Part shown: positions 1 to 8,879 of the stretch, piece after piece | How positions within the stretch are numbered: position 1 is the first letter of the stretch | Layout of the letters: each line of letters opens with the position of its first letter | Source of the DNA: Saprospiraceae bacterium | Lineage (GTDB): Bacteria; Bacteroidota; Bacteroidia; Chitinophagales; Saprospiraceae | Reading direction: 5' to 3' | Assembly: GCA_020628645.1 (NCBI GenBank) | Contig: JAHDES010000001.1 | Location: forward strand, 1 to 64,000 | DNA length: 64,000 bases | The notes under the pieces: model-generated | Database searches by the model: none | Seen by the model: the letters and a program-made list of their open reading frames with translations, nothing else | What the model was told of the DNA's origin: nothing | Program-made: the position numbers and the translations under genes

Positions 1-52
1 ACCCTTTATATCAGCACTTTTATACTTTAGAGAATTTTATTGTTCATTAGAA

Positions 53-60
53 TACTTTTG
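53..60 (+). promoter_or_regulatory. Candidate -7 element for the parvulin gene
   Basis: TACTTTTG fits the Bacteroidota -7 consensus TAnnTTTG and ends 25 nt before the ATG at 86. No convincing TTTG -33 element lies at the usual 19-20 nt spacing, so only half of the promoter is supported. Confidence 0.35.
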
Positions 61-85
61 TAATTAAAAATTAGATATTTAGAAT

Positions 86-2065
86 ATGTATACAAGTTTT
101 AGACAATTATTTTTTTTCCTCTTTTTGTTCAATACAGTTTTGATTTCTGCACAAGAAAATGATCCTGTATTGTTTACGGTAGATAAATTTCCTGTAAATG
201 TATCTGAATTCAAATACATCTACGAAAAAACAAATGGAGCAAAAGCAGATTATTCAGAAGCCTCTGTCAATGAATATTTACAACTATACAAAAAATTTAA
301 GCTTAAAGTCCGAAAAGCACAAGCAATGCGATTGGATACTGTCCCTTCTTTGCAAAAAGAACTAGAAGGTTATCGTAAACAACTCGCCAATTCCTACCTC
401 ATTGATCGAGAGGTAACCGAAAAATTAATTCAAGAAGCCTATGACCGTTCTTGGATGGATGTCAATATCAGTCATATCATGGCGATGATTCCTGCTAACC
501 CAAAACCTGCTGACACGCTCGCCGCTTACGAAAAAATCACTGCTGCTTATCAACAACTCAAAGAGGGAAAAGCATTTGACATAGTTGCCAAAGCTCTTTC
601 TGATGACAAAACAGCCGCCCAAAATGGTGGAAATATAGGACATATTACCGCCATGTTACCTGATGGTTTTTATTCGATGGAATCTGCTGCCTATACAACC
701 AAAGAAGGTGATTTTTCTGCCCCCATACGCACAGCCGCAGGCTATCATATTATTAAGGTAAATAAGCGTCGAACAGCGAGAGGCGAAATGGAAGCTGCGC
801 ACATTTTGATCCGAAAAATAAAGGATAAATCTAAATCCGATAATTCAAAAATGCGAATTGATAGTGTGTATAATGCCTTACAAGCAGGTGCCAATTTTGA
901 AGACTTAGCCAAAAAAGTGTCGCAAGACAAAGGAAGTGCTTCTAAAGGTGGAAATATTGGTTCTTTTGGGATCAATCGCTATGAAGGAGCTTTTGAAGAT
1001 GCAGCTTTTGGCTTAAAAAAAGATGGTGATATGACTGGACCTGTTGAAACAACGATTGGTTGGCATATCATTAAACGTATTAATAAAACTCAAGTTCAAC
1101 CTTATAAAATAGCACGAGGTCGTTTACAAAATAAAATAAAACGAGATGGACGATATAACATCGCTAAGAAAGCGATGGTCGAACGAATCAAAAATGAGAA
1201 TAATTACACCCTTTCGGATAAAGCACTCAATCGTTTTATTCGTGGTTTAGATGATACTTTCCTTTCCTATAAATGGAAACCTGCACAAGATGATGTAAAA
1301 CGAGTAATCTTCACCTTAGGAGATGCTAGTTTTTCTCAAAATGATTTTATTACTTATTTAGAAAAATCTTCTCGTCAACGCTTGCGCTTAGGTCGAACTA
1401 GTGATATTAACACCACTGCAATGACCCTTTTTGATAGTTGGGTAGACGAGGCAGTGCTTACATACGAAGAACGCCAATTAGAGAAAAAATATCCTGAATT
1501 CAAATCACTCATGCGCGAATATGAAGAAGGAATTCTACTCTTTGAAGCCACTAAAATATTAGTTTGGGATAAAGCTTCTCAAGATTCTGTTGGTTTGGCT
1601 GCTTACTTTGACAAACTCAAAGGACGTGGTAAATACATGTGGGATGATCGTGCAAAAGTTAGTTTTATTACTTTAAAATCTGATAAGGCTGCTTTGATGC
1701 CCAAAATTCAAGAACTCTGTAAGAAAAAATCAACAAAAGAAGTCCTTGCTAAATATAATAAAAAGGAAGAAATCCTGAGTACTCGTACCGAAATTATCGA
1801 AAAGGGGAAAAACAAAGTCCTTGATGCCATGACTTGGAAAGCAGGTGAACAATCGGCTATCGAAACGAGTAAACGGGATCAATCGCTCAATTTTCTTCAT
1901 ATTGAAGAGGTCATCCCTCCTACTGAAAAAACGCTAGATGAAGCACGAGGTTATATCATTGCGGATTATCAAGATTATTTGGAAAAAAATTGGGTGCAAG
2001 AATTAGCACAAGAATATCCAATTGTCATCAATGAAGAAGTACTGAAAAGTTTAATTAAGAAATAA
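86..2065 (+). CDS. Periplasmic peptidylprolyl isomerase with two PpiC (parvulin) domains, SurA/PpiD-like
   Basis: The product is a 659-residue secreted folding chaperone that should catalyse prolyl cis-trans isomerisation in the periplasm and assist outer-membrane proteins. Residues 1-22 form a signal peptide. An alpha-helical chaperone-type N-terminal part leads to two parvulin domains in tandem (about 125-227 and 235-335), each with the typical SHI(L/M) start, the GGNIG segment and a closing GWHIIK or GYHIIK strand. About 300 residues after the second domain are charged, mostly helical and unassigned. The length and double domain fit the Bacteroidota SurA-like family. The gene stands alone and is convergent with the helicase gene, with a shared hairpin between the stops. 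The family assignment is firm; the in vivo clients are inference. Confidence 0.9.
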   Translation: MYTSFRQLFFFLFLFNTVLISAQENDPVLFTVDKFPVNVSEFKYIYEKTNGAKADYSEASVNEYLQLYKKFKLKVRKAQAMRLDTVPSLQKELEGYRKQLANSYLIDREVTEKLIQEAYDRSWMDVNISHIMAMIPANPKPADTLAAYEKITAAYQQLKEGKAFDIVAKALSDDKTAAQNGGNIGHITAMLPDGFYSMESAAYTTKEGDFSAPIRTAAGYHIIKVNKRRTARGEMEAAHILIRKIKDKSKSDNSKMRIDSVYNALQAGANFEDLAKKVSQDKGSASKGGNIGSFGINRYEGAFEDAAFGLKKDGDMTGPVETTIGWHIIKRINKTQVQPYKIARGRLQNKIKRDGRYNIAKKAMVERIKNENNYTLSDKALNRFIRGLDDTFLSYKWKPAQDDVKRVIFTLGDASFSQNDFITYLEKSSRQRLRLGRTSDINTTAMTLFDSWVDEAVLTYEERQLEKKYPEFKSLMREYEEGILLFEATKILVWDKASQDSVGLAAYFDKLKGRGKYMWDDRAKVSFITLKSDKAALMPKIQELCKKKSTKEVLAKYNKKEEILSTRTEIIEKGKNKVLDAMTWKAGEQSAIETSKRDQSLNFLHIEEVIPPTEKTLDEARGYIIADYQDYLEKNWVQELAQEYPIVINEEVLKSLIKK

Positions 2066-2072
2066 ACATAAA

Positions 2073-2132
2073 AGTCGTGGCACGATTGGTCTAGGAATAG
2101 CTTATTTTCTATATCATCATCGTGCCCCGACT
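2073..2132. terminator. Inverted repeat between convergent genes, likely bidirectional terminator
   Basis: A 14-nt arm (2073-2086) pairs with 2119-2132 with a single mismatch around a ~32-nt loop, filling the gap between the two stop codons at 2065 and 2138. There is no long T tract, so a repeat element with a terminator role is also possible. Its right arm resembles sequences at 8247-8263 and 5482-5494. Confidence 0.55.
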
Positions 2133-2137
2133 ATAAC

Positions 2138-3397
2138 TTATCTCCTTTTTCGATTCGCCTGTTGTTCTTGTTTCTTCCGACGATTCGCAAAAAATTCCTG
2201 CTTTCTACGTTGCTTCTCTTTGTTCCATTCCTTTTTTTCCGCCTCTGTCATAGGTTTATCGGTTTGAGGAAAAGGATTGTCTTTTATCACTTGAATTTTC
2301 TGTTTGATCAATCGCTCAATATCGCGTACATACGCATTCTCTTCTGGTTCACACAAGGATATTGCAATGCCATCTTCTCCAGCTCTCCCCGATCGTCCAA
2401 TTCGATGCACATACGTCTCCGCCACATTTGGAATATCATGATTAATCACAAAACGCAATTTATCCACATCAATTCCCCGCGCTGCAATATCTGTAGCTAC
2501 TAAGACCCGAATCGTTCCTTCTTTAAATTGCTTCAAGGCTTTTTGTCGTTGATTTTGTGCCTTATCGCCATGAATAGCGGCAGCTTTGATGTATTGTTTC
2601 TTTAAATTTCGAGCAATACGATCTGCCCCGCGTTTCGTACGTGCAAATAAAAGCACTTGATTGATTTCTGGATTTTCAAGGATGTGTAATAATAAATCTT
2701 TCTTCGTTGTTCGATTGGTATAATATAAATATTGTTGAATCGTCTCAGCAGTAGAAGAAACTGGAGCAACTTCTACTTTAGTAGGATTCGTTAAAATTTT
2801 ATTAGATAGTTTAACAATATTATCAGGCATGGTCGCTGAAAAGAAAAGCGATTGTCTTTTTTCTGGTAATAATTGCAATAAACGGCGAATATCATGGATA
2901 AATCCCATATCCAACATCCGATCAGCTTCGTCTAAGACTAATAATTTCACTGTATCAACACTCAATAATCCTTGACTGATTAAATCCAATAATCGTCCTG
3001 GAGTTGCCACTAAAATATGAACTCCTTTTTGAAGTTTTTCTACTTGTTTGCCTTGTTTGACTCCACCAAAAATTACGGTATGGCGTAAATTGGTATACTT
3101 ACTATAATCTCGGATATTTTCATCAATTTGAATCGCAAGCTCACGAGTTGGAGTAACAATCAAAGCTCGAAGAGTGGTGGGTTGTTGCTTTCGTAATTCT
3201 ATTTTATGAATTAGTTGAATGATGGGTATCGCAAAAGCAGCCGTTTTTCCTGTACCTGTTTGGGCACAACCCAAGACGTCTTTTCGCTTTAACACTAAAG
3301 GAATAGCTTTTTCTTGGATGAGGGTAGGTTTTTCGTAATTTTTATCTGCTAGGGCTTTTAAAATGGGTTGAATTAATCCTAAATCTTCAAATCGCAT
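2138..3397 (-). CDS. rhlE: DEAD-box ATP-dependent RNA helicase, RhlE type
   Basis: This 419-residue cytoplasmic RNA helicase unwinds RNA duplexes in ribosome assembly or mRNA decay. All core motifs are visible: Q motif around residues 3-28, motif I AQTGTGKT (45-52), PTRELA, TPGR, DEAD (156-159), SAT (187-189) and HRIGRSGR (about 330). The tail after about residue 370 is rich in Lys, Arg and Gln, as in RhlE proteins, and should bind RNA. Start and length match the family. A -7 element of the form TACCTTTG lies about 120 nt upstream. The helicase class is certain; RhlE rather than another DEAD-box subgroup is judged from the short N-terminus and basic tail. Confidence 0.92.
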   Translation of the reverse strand: MRFEDLGLIQPILKALADKNYEKPTLIQEKAIPLVLKRKDVLGCAQTGTGKTAAFAIPIIQLIHKIELRKQQPTTLRALIVTPTRELAIQIDENIRDYSKYTNLRHTVIFGGVKQGKQVEKLQKGVHILVATPGRLLDLISQGLLSVDTVKLLVLDEADRMLDMGFIHDIRRLLQLLPEKRQSLFFSATMPDNIVKLSNKILTNPTKVEVAPVSSTAETIQQYLYYTNRTTKKDLLLHILENPEINQVLLFARTKRGADRIARNLKKQYIKAAAIHGDKAQNQRQKALKQFKEGTIRVLVATDIAARGIDVDKLRFVINHDIPNVAETYVHRIGRSGRAGEDGIAISLCEPEENAYVRDIERLIKQKIQVIKDNPFPQTDKPMTEAEKKEWNKEKQRRKQEFFANRRKKQEQQANRKRR

Positions 3398-3516
3398 GCG
3401 CTCATCTAATTTTTTCCCAAATTATAACACATCTTCTTTCACAAACTGCATTTACAAGAGGGGATTCGGTTAATGATTCACGACTAATAAAGTCGCACTT
3501 TTGAGTTAAACAGCTA

Positions 3517-3524
3517 CAAAGGTA
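3517..3524 (-). promoter_or_regulatory. Candidate -7 element for the helicase gene
   Basis: Read on the minus strand this is TACCTTTG, a good match to TAnnTTTG and identical to the elements before der and the M16 gene. It lies 120 nt before the helicase ATG; no clear -33 partner is seen. Confidence 0.4.
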
Positions 3525-3657
3525 GGGGTTTTTGACATCAGATGTTGAGATTATTAAGGTTTCAATCTTGAGATAAATATTCTTACCGCTGATTTGATAA
3601 ACTATTTTTATTTCATTTGGTTCTTTCTTTATATCAATTTAGAAGCATTTATTATTT

Positions 3658-3954
3658 ATGAAAATCATTAAAAAATATAATCTCGATGATCGAGCCATTG
3701 ATCGTATCATACAAATGGCTTGGGAAGATCGCACACCTTTTGAAGCCATCGAAATACAATTTGGTTTGAAAGAAGATGAGGTCATCAAACTCATGAAGCA
3801 TGAAATGCGCCTCAATAATTGGAAAAAATGGCGCGCTCGTGTACAAGGGCGTAAAACCAAACATCAAAAATTGAGAACGACAGAAGTCGAACGATTCCGC
3901 TGCTCTCGCCAACGTTCTATCACAAGCAACCGCATTTCAAAGAAAAAATATTAA
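3658..3954 (+). CDS. Small DUF2805 / TIGR03643-family protein
   Basis: The 98-residue basic protein begins with a conserved helical stretch (residues 8-45, around DRIIQMAWEDRTPFEAIE and a QFGLKEDEVIKLM segment) typical of the short DUF2805 family found in Bacteroidota and some Proteobacteria. That part resembles a helix-turn-helix, with an Arg- and Lys-rich tail after it, so nucleic-acid binding is plausible but unproven. There is no signal peptide or membrane segment. It stands alone, divergent from the helicase gene and followed by a 610-bp spacer. The function is not known; family recognition is from memory. Confidence 0.75.
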   Translation: MKIIKKYNLDDRAIDRIIQMAWEDRTPFEAIEIQFGLKEDEVIKLMKHEMRLNNWKKWRARVQGRKTKHQKLRTTEVERFRCSRQRSITSNRISKKKY

Positions 3955-4564
3955 ACTCAAATCTAATAATTCAACATTTCCGCTTTTTTGTTACATTACA
4001 TAAATTAAAATGTGTATAAAATCTACATTTCCCCATTTTTCTTTCCTTCTCATATTAAAAAATGATGTCACATAAATAAATATTTCAGATATTGATTTTT
4101 CGTCATATATCTTTGATATTAATGTTTAATTGAACAGACGTACTAGAAAACTAAAATAATTTGGATAGTTATTGGGACTATCATTATCAATTCTTCATTG
4201 ATTCCATAAATTTTTTCAGTGCTCTAGTATTGCCGAAACAGACGCTTGAGAAAACAAAATCGCCCCCCTAAAACGAACAGACAATTCTTATTACAAGCTT
4301 CTCTTTCTTCGGCTTCATTACAAATACATATTTAACAAAGATTAGTTTTTGAGCTTCGCTTCCATGCTTTTTCATAGTTTGAAGCGGCACACTCAAAATA
4401 TCTAATCAATTCCCATGAAGTGTCGACGCTTCATCTACCCTTTTTTATTTGAGCATACTCAAATAATTCCCCCTTAAATAGATGGTCGCCTTTGATGGGT
4501 GAATAGTGTATACTTCAAAGCACAAGTTTTGAGGTGATTTACTTGTATTTTAAAAACACACATT
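3955..4564. other. Non-coding spacer of 610 bp
   Basis: No gene-like reading frame is seen. It contains short palindromes, including TTTGAG-CATA-CTCAAA at 4448-4463 and GATAGT...ACTATC near 4164-4182. No recognisable promoter consensus or RNA gene was found. Confidence 0.5.
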
Positions 4565-5377
4565 ATGTTGAAGCACATCGCATTCGCACTGGCATTGCTA
4601 TGCATGCCCTTATCTCTTATTGCAACTACCAACACCGATTGGGAAAGAATAAATTTCTTTGCGCATTATGCAGATTGGGCGATTGAAGAAATGAATAGAA
4701 CGGGCATTCCTGCAAGTATTACTTTAGCACAAGCTGGTTTAGAATCTAATTTTGGAGCAAGTCCACTTGCACAACATGCCAATAATTTTTTTGGTATTAA
4801 ATGTAAATCATATTGGACGGGGGCTACATATCAACATAAAGACGATGATAAAAATACACAGGGAGAACTCGTTCATTCTTGTTTCCGTGCTTATAATTCA
4901 ATTGCTGAATCTTTTAAAGATCATTCTGATTTTTTGGTGACTACTGCACGATATAGTGATTTATTTCAGTACCATCATGAAAACTATCTTGATTGGGCGA
5001 TTGGTTTACAAGATAAAGGGTATGCTACTGCACAAGATTATGCTTTTAAACTGGTAGACTTAATTGAGCGATATGACCTAGCAAAATATGATAAAAAAGA
5101 ACAACACGTAGTGGAAGTAATGCCTCCACCTGTCTATCATTTAGAGACAAATTATCAGGCAGGACAAGGCTATGAATCAAGGTATCATCGCCAAACTTCT
5201 ACTAAAGGAAATTCATCAAATTCTACTATCGAAACACCAAAGGGAAATCAAAATAATGCAATGTATTATCATCAAAAAAGTACATATCAGCAATCCCCCC
5301 AACATAACCCCATAACGAAAAGGCTTCATGTAATTCGTCCATCTTATAGCTATCCTCCCATAGCACGTAGAGAATAA
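4565..5377 (+). CDS. Secreted mannosyl-glycoprotein endo-beta-N-acetylglucosaminidase-type peptidoglycan hydrolase (GH73)
   Basis: The 270-residue product has a signal peptide (residues 1-20) and a glucosaminidase domain (about 28-170) that should cleave N-acetylglucosaminyl bonds of peptidoglycan in the periplasm. The family signature is clear: ITLAQAGLESNFG with the likely catalytic Glu60, then NNFFGIK and the FRAYNSIAESFKDHSDFL segment. The remaining 100 residues are polar, rich in Gln, His, Asn and Ser, and lack the LysM repeats common in relatives, so wall anchoring is not evident. The gene stands alone, followed by an inverted repeat and a strong terminator. Confidence 0.88.
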   Translation: MLKHIAFALALLCMPLSLIATTNTDWERINFFAHYADWAIEEMNRTGIPASITLAQAGLESNFGASPLAQHANNFFGIKCKSYWTGATYQHKDDDKNTQGELVHSCFRAYNSIAESFKDHSDFLVTTARYSDLFQYHHENYLDWAIGLQDKGYATAQDYAFKLVDLIERYDLAKYDKKEQHVVEVMPPPVYHLETNYQAGQGYESRYHRQTSTKGNSSNSTIETPKGNQNNAMYYHQKSTYQQSPQHNPITKRLHVIRPSYSYPPIARRE

Positions 5378-5490
5378 GGCACGCGGAGAAAATAAATTTA
5401 CTTTCCTTGAAATAGTGAAAATCATAAGTCATTGAAAATGAAGTTGATTAAGCTAATTCGAGGAATCAAGAATGTAAATTTATTCGTGCC
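5378..5490. repeat. Long imperfect inverted repeat after the glucosaminidase gene
   Basis: GGCACG (5378-5383) and AATAAATTTAC (5391-5401) pair with GTAAATTTATT (5474-5484) and CGTGCC (5485-5490), giving a broken stem around a ~70-nt loop that starts one base after the stop codon. The right end (CGTGCCCC-ACT) resembles the right arm of the hairpin at 2119-2132. Confidence 0.5.
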
Positions 5491-5532
5491 CCACTACCAA
5501 GAATTATATGAAAAATAATTTGTTGAGAGATG

Positions 5533-5560
5533 AAGCAGTCTGAAAAGACTGCTTTTTTTA
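5533..5560 (+). terminator. Rho-independent terminator
   Basis: A perfect 8-bp stem AAGCAGTC / GACTGCTT with loop TGAAAA is followed by a run of T. It lies about 155 nt after the glucosaminidase stop and reads in the same direction. Confidence 0.8.
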
Positions 5561-5578
5561 TTTTATTAAACCATAAAT

Positions 5579-5707
5579 CTGTGTACAAAATAATCGTTAG
5601 AAGGATGCAAGGGGTTAAAACCACCTTGAAAAGGGGCTTGCTCCAACGTAATTTATTGCGTTGCCCTTAAAAAAAAACACGCTTCCTAAGTTTTGTCCTG
5701 TACACAG
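5579..5707. mobile_element. MITE-like repeat, copy 1 (129 bp)
   Basis: This segment is nearly identical to 26233-26366. Its right end is TTTTGTCCTGTACACAG; its left end is the same sequence inverted but with a 5-bp deletion (GGACA missing). The interior carries two small hairpins, including CAACG...CGTTG. It is flanked by the direct repeat CATAAAT (5572-5578 and 5710-5716, two bases from the right end), which looks like a target duplication. It encodes no protein, so movement would need a transposase from elsewhere. Confidence 0.7.
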
Positions 5708-5998
5708 ATCATAAATACGTTTTCTTTAGAAGCTATTTGAGTTTAGTTTTTTTAAAATATGATAGGTCATTTTTTCAACAATTGAGGCATTGAAATAGGA
5801 GTTTAGCCCTGCTAAATAACCATTTTAATAACAAAGAGTGATGGAAAAAGGGACATCATAGAAAGAAAGTGTTAAATTCAAACAGCTTCTTAACACACTC
5901 CTATCATTTTTCTTCTTATCTTGTATAGAATTACTTTTAACGCAACCAATCGAACTTTGGTGTCGTAGTTTTAGATAGGAGGGGTTGCTTTTGATCCC

Positions 5999-6952
5999 AT
6001 GAAATTTGAACTCATTATGACAAAATCTATTTCCGTATATAGCATTGCTGTAGCAGCATTTCTCACCTTCGCATTATTTACATCTTATACTTCACAGAAA
6101 GAACCTCAAGCTCAACAAGAACAAGCAAGCACACCAAATGAACGTGGTATGCTTCCACAAATCATTAAGTCGATTTCGATAGATAAAGTCTACACTTTTG
6201 CAGGAGAAATTGTACCCACCGAAAATTTTGATGTGAGCGAACGTTTAGATCGAGAATTAACGCATAATGCATATTGGCATTCTAGTACCATTCAAAACAT
6301 TAAATTATCTCATCGTTATTTTCCTATCATTTCCAGAATACTAGCAGAAAATGGCGTACCCGATGATTTTAAATATCTTGCTGTTGCAGAAAGTGGACTT
6401 CGCAATGTAGGATCTCCTGCTGGTGCAAAAGGTTATTGGCAGTTTTTAAAAGGAACGGCTCGTGAATATGGTCTTGAAATTACAAGTGAAGTAGACGAAC
6501 GCTATCACATTGAAAAATCGACAGAAGCTGCTTGTAAATTCATCAAAAAACTAAAAGATCGTTTTGGAAGCTGGGCATTAGCAGCAGCAGCTTATAATAT
6601 GGGCGGAAGCCGTCTTCAAAAAGAGATGGATGCCCAAAAAATGACAAATTATTTTGATCTTAATCTCAATCAGGAAACGAGTCGTTATCTTTTCCGCATT
6701 CTTGCTTTTAAGGAAATTTTATCCGATCCCATTCAATTTGGCTTTCAAATTGATGATGCCGATCGTTATCCTCCACTAGATGATTACATCAATATTCGTA
6801 TAGAAGAAGGTGTCTCGAATTGGGGCGATTTTGCCATTCAAAATGGTACGACCTATCGCATGTTGAAAGTCTACAATCCTTGGTTGACTTCTTCTAGTTT
6901 GACGAATAGTAGTAAAAAGAAATATCTAATTAAAGTGCCGAAAATAAGATAG
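5999..6952 (+). CDS. Membrane-associated lytic murein transglycosylase (SLT domain)
   Basis: The 317-residue protein should cleave the MurNAc-GlcNAc bond of peptidoglycan, forming 1,6-anhydro ends. An N-terminal hydrophobic segment (about residues 13-30) serves as signal or anchor. The SLT domain covers about 105-235, with catalytic Glu131 in AVAESGL, the GAKGYWQF motif and the AAAAYNMG motif. The last 45 residues (YRMLKVYNPWL...KKYLIKVP) look like a degenerate LysM-like module. The chosen ATG at 5999 could be replaced by the one at 6017, which gives a shorter n-region. It is a second wall hydrolase beside the glucosaminidase gene, but a MITE and a terminator separate them, so they are not one operon. 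Confidence 0.88.
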   Translation: MKFELIMTKSISVYSIAVAAFLTFALFTSYTSQKEPQAQQEQASTPNERGMLPQIIKSISIDKVYTFAGEIVPTENFDVSERLDRELTHNAYWHSSTIQNIKLSHRYFPIISRILAENGVPDDFKYLAVAESGLRNVGSPAGAKGYWQFLKGTAREYGLEITSEVDERYHIEKSTEAACKFIKKLKDRFGSWALAAAAYNMGGSRLQKEMDAQKMTNYFDLNLNQETSRYLFRILAFKEILSDPIQFGFQIDDADRYPPLDDYINIRIEEGVSNWGDFAIQNGTTYRMLKVYNPWLTSSSLTNSSKKKYLIKVPKIR

Positions 6953-6967
6953 CTTGAGATTTAAAAA

Positions 6968-7444
6968 TCACCAAAGATCTATTTTATTGATCGTGGATAA
7001 ATACTTTCGTAATTGTACAAAGGAAAGTTCCATTCGCTCATTAACATTCTTCACCATTTTCTTTTTAAAGATCGTTAGTTTAGAAAGGGGTGTTTCACCA
7101 GCTTCTACAGAATCATAAATAAAGTTTTCTGCTTTTATTCTTGCTTTTCCATCCTTCATATCAATTGTCATGGAATAAATCACCTGACAATCCATATCAT
7201 TAAAACATCCTGTTTTCACGTATCCTTTACAGACAATTCACCCCTCTTTCTCCAATTGTATGTCTGCTGTTGAATGATAGATAGCAATCCAACTTAGGAC
7301 TTGTTCCTGTATTTGTTTTACACTAGCTCTATTGGCTTCTATAACTTCTTGATAAAAAAAATCACCGTTTTTTGTTTTACGAAGTTCAACGGTTTGACCA
7401 TATCCTAAAAAGGGGATAAATAGAAATAAAAGGAGTTGTTTCAT
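6968..7444 (-). pseudogene. DUF4468-like secreted protein, interrupted by an in-frame TGA
   Basis: One reading frame runs from the ATG at 7444 to 6968 but is broken by TGA at 7238-7240. The first part has a signal peptide (MKQLLLFLFIPFLGYG) and the FFYQEVIEANRAS pattern; the second part resumes with IVCKGYVKTG and ends with DMKDGKARIKAENFIYD, which together match the order of DUF4468 proteins (small secreted Bacteroidota proteins with a TBP-like fold). Both halves stay in the same frame, so a single base change (for example AGA to TGA) accounts for the break. A sequencing error would look the same. Function of the family is unknown. Confidence 0.7.
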
Positions 7445-7473
7445 TGTCAATATAATTTTGATTTAGCCTTGTA

Positions 7474-8235
7474 CTAAGATACAAAATTTTTCACTAAGTT
7501 CAAAAGCTCCTTTGGTGTTTCTGCATGTACCCAATGGCCCGCATTTTCGACAGTAGATAGTGTACTATCGCTAAAATACTCTTTTAACAAGGCTTCATCT
7601 GTATCTAAAATATAATCCGATTTTCCACCACGAATAAATAGAGTAGGCACATCTACAGGAATATCTCCTGAAACATTTCCCAAAATGGTAGAATAGGCAT
7701 TATAAATAGCATTCAAATTCATTTTCCATTGATAGCCTCCTTTTTTATTACGACTTAGATTTTTAAGCAAAAATTGACGTACCCCAAAATCAGGAATTTT
7801 TTCTTGTAGGATAACATCGGCTTCTTTTCGACTTTCCAAAGCATTTATATCAACTGAAAATAGCGCTTCAAAAATAAGCGCGTGTCCTCCTTCATAAGCT
7901 TTTGGCGCGATATCAACCACAATTAATTTTTCTACCATATCTGGATATTCCAAGGCAAATTGCATCGCTGTTTTCCCGCCCATCGAATGCCCAATAATGA
8001 TTGCCGAATAAATCCAATTGGCTTCCATAAAGTTTTTCAGGTCCTCCGCCATCAACACATAATCCATCTCATCTGTATGCGGCGAGCGTCCATGATTGCG
8101 TTGGTCAATAATATAAACGGTATTGGTTTCGGCAAGTTGTTTAGCTATGGTTTGCCAATTGTCGAGTGTCCCAAACATACCATGCAAAATAATGATCGGA
8201 TCTCCTTGACCAAATTCTTTATAGTTTAATTCCAT
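7474..8235 (-). CDS. Alpha/beta-fold hydrolase, YbfF/ABHD11-like esterase
   Basis: A 253-residue cytoplasmic serine hydrolase that probably acts on short acyl esters or thioesters. The fold is clear: ILHGMFG oxyanion region near residue 17, DQRNHGRS (44-51), the nucleophile elbow GHSMGG with Ser84, an acid residue in the strand LFIRGGKSDYI and His234 in AGHWVHAE. Length is usual for the family. There is no signal peptide. It is upstream of the broken DUF4468 gene on the same strand with a 29-bp gap, so the two may have formed a transcript. The precise substrate cannot be read from sequence. Confidence 0.87.
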   Translation of the reverse strand: MELNYKEFGQGDPIIILHGMFGTLDNWQTIAKQLAETNTVYIIDQRNHGRSPHTDEMDYVLMAEDLKNFMEANWIYSAIIIGHSMGGKTAMQFALEYPDMVEKLIVVDIAPKAYEGGHALIFEALFSVDINALESRKEADVILQEKIPDFGVRQFLLKNLSRNKKGGYQWKMNLNAIYNAYSTILGNVSGDIPVDVPTLFIRGGKSDYILDTDEALLKEYFSDSTLSTVENAGHWVHAETPKELLNLVKNFVS

Positions 8236-8367
8236 TTACTAAAATTATCATCGTGAGCCGACTTTAAGTCGTCTTACGAATGGTATAACCATCTCTTGGT
8301 GTGCTTATAATTAAACCATGATTCACCTTTTGTAAGTAACGGTTAAATAATTAATTCCAAAGTAGAC

Positions 8368-8664
8368 TTATTGATTAGCTTCTTCTAATTGGGAACGTAA
8401 TTCTTTAATTTCTGCTTCTTTTTCAGCTAATTCTTCTTTTAAATCTTCTATCATTTCTTGAGCTTCTTCCAAATCAATTTCTGAGGAAGAGGAAGACGTA
8501 TTGCTAGTTGTTGAAGATTTATCCCCTATTCCAATTAAGTCCTTGACATTTTGAATGCCATCTTCTCCTTGAATATAAGACGCTCCGATATACGCTAAAG
8601 GTGCGAAAACAAGTAAGAATAGAAGAAAGCGTGCAAAACCTGTAATTTTAAATCGACTTGCCAT
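8368..8664 (-). CDS. Small membrane-anchored coiled-coil protein of unknown function
   Basis: The 98-residue product starts MASRFKITGFARF, has one membrane span (about residues 8-29), a Ser/Thr-rich linker with polar residues (about 48-62) and a highly charged heptad-like C-terminus (about 60-98, rich in Glu, Lys and Leu) that should form a coiled coil. I chose the ATG at 8664; a GTG at 8718 would add 18 residues that do not suit a signal-anchor. I do not recognise a family. Topology suggests a periplasmic or cytoplasmic oligomeric tether. Confidence 0.65.
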   Translation of the reverse strand: MASRFKITGFARFLLFLLVFAPLAYIGASYIQGEDGIQNVKDLIGIGDKSSTTSNTSSSSSEIDLEEAQEMIEDLKEELAEKEAEIKELRSQLEEANQ

Positions 8665-8792
8665 AAAAAATAAGATTTTTTGGTTTGGTTTCAAATATAC
8701 ATAAACACCTCTAAGCACAACTCTTTTTTCTACACCTTCTTAAAAATCGTCGATAAGTCGTTTAAATAAAGCTTCCTTTTTTCAAAAAAGTA

Positions 8793-8800
8793 TACTTTTG
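8793..8800 (+). promoter_or_regulatory. Candidate -7 element for cysS
   Basis: TACTTTTG matches TAnnTTTG and sits 79 nt before the cysS ATG. The -33 element is not evident. Confidence 0.35.
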
Positions 8801-8879
8801 TGGATATTTCAAAAAATGAGGAATCTAAAGCCTTCCTTTTTGCGTTATCAAGAATATTAATTCACCGTATTGATTTGTT

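Noticed and set aside
5976-5984. AGGAGGGG upstream of the lytic transglycosylase as a Shine-Dalgarno sequence
   Set aside because: It ends about 14 nt before the ATG, too far for usual function, and Bacteroidota genes generally do not use such sites.
8271-8358. Minus-strand 28-codon tail (LFNRYLQKVNHGLIISTPRDGYTIRKTT) that looks like the end of a protein
   Set aside because: Too short, preceded directly by a stop and without a start; no family recognised, so decay of a gene is not supported.
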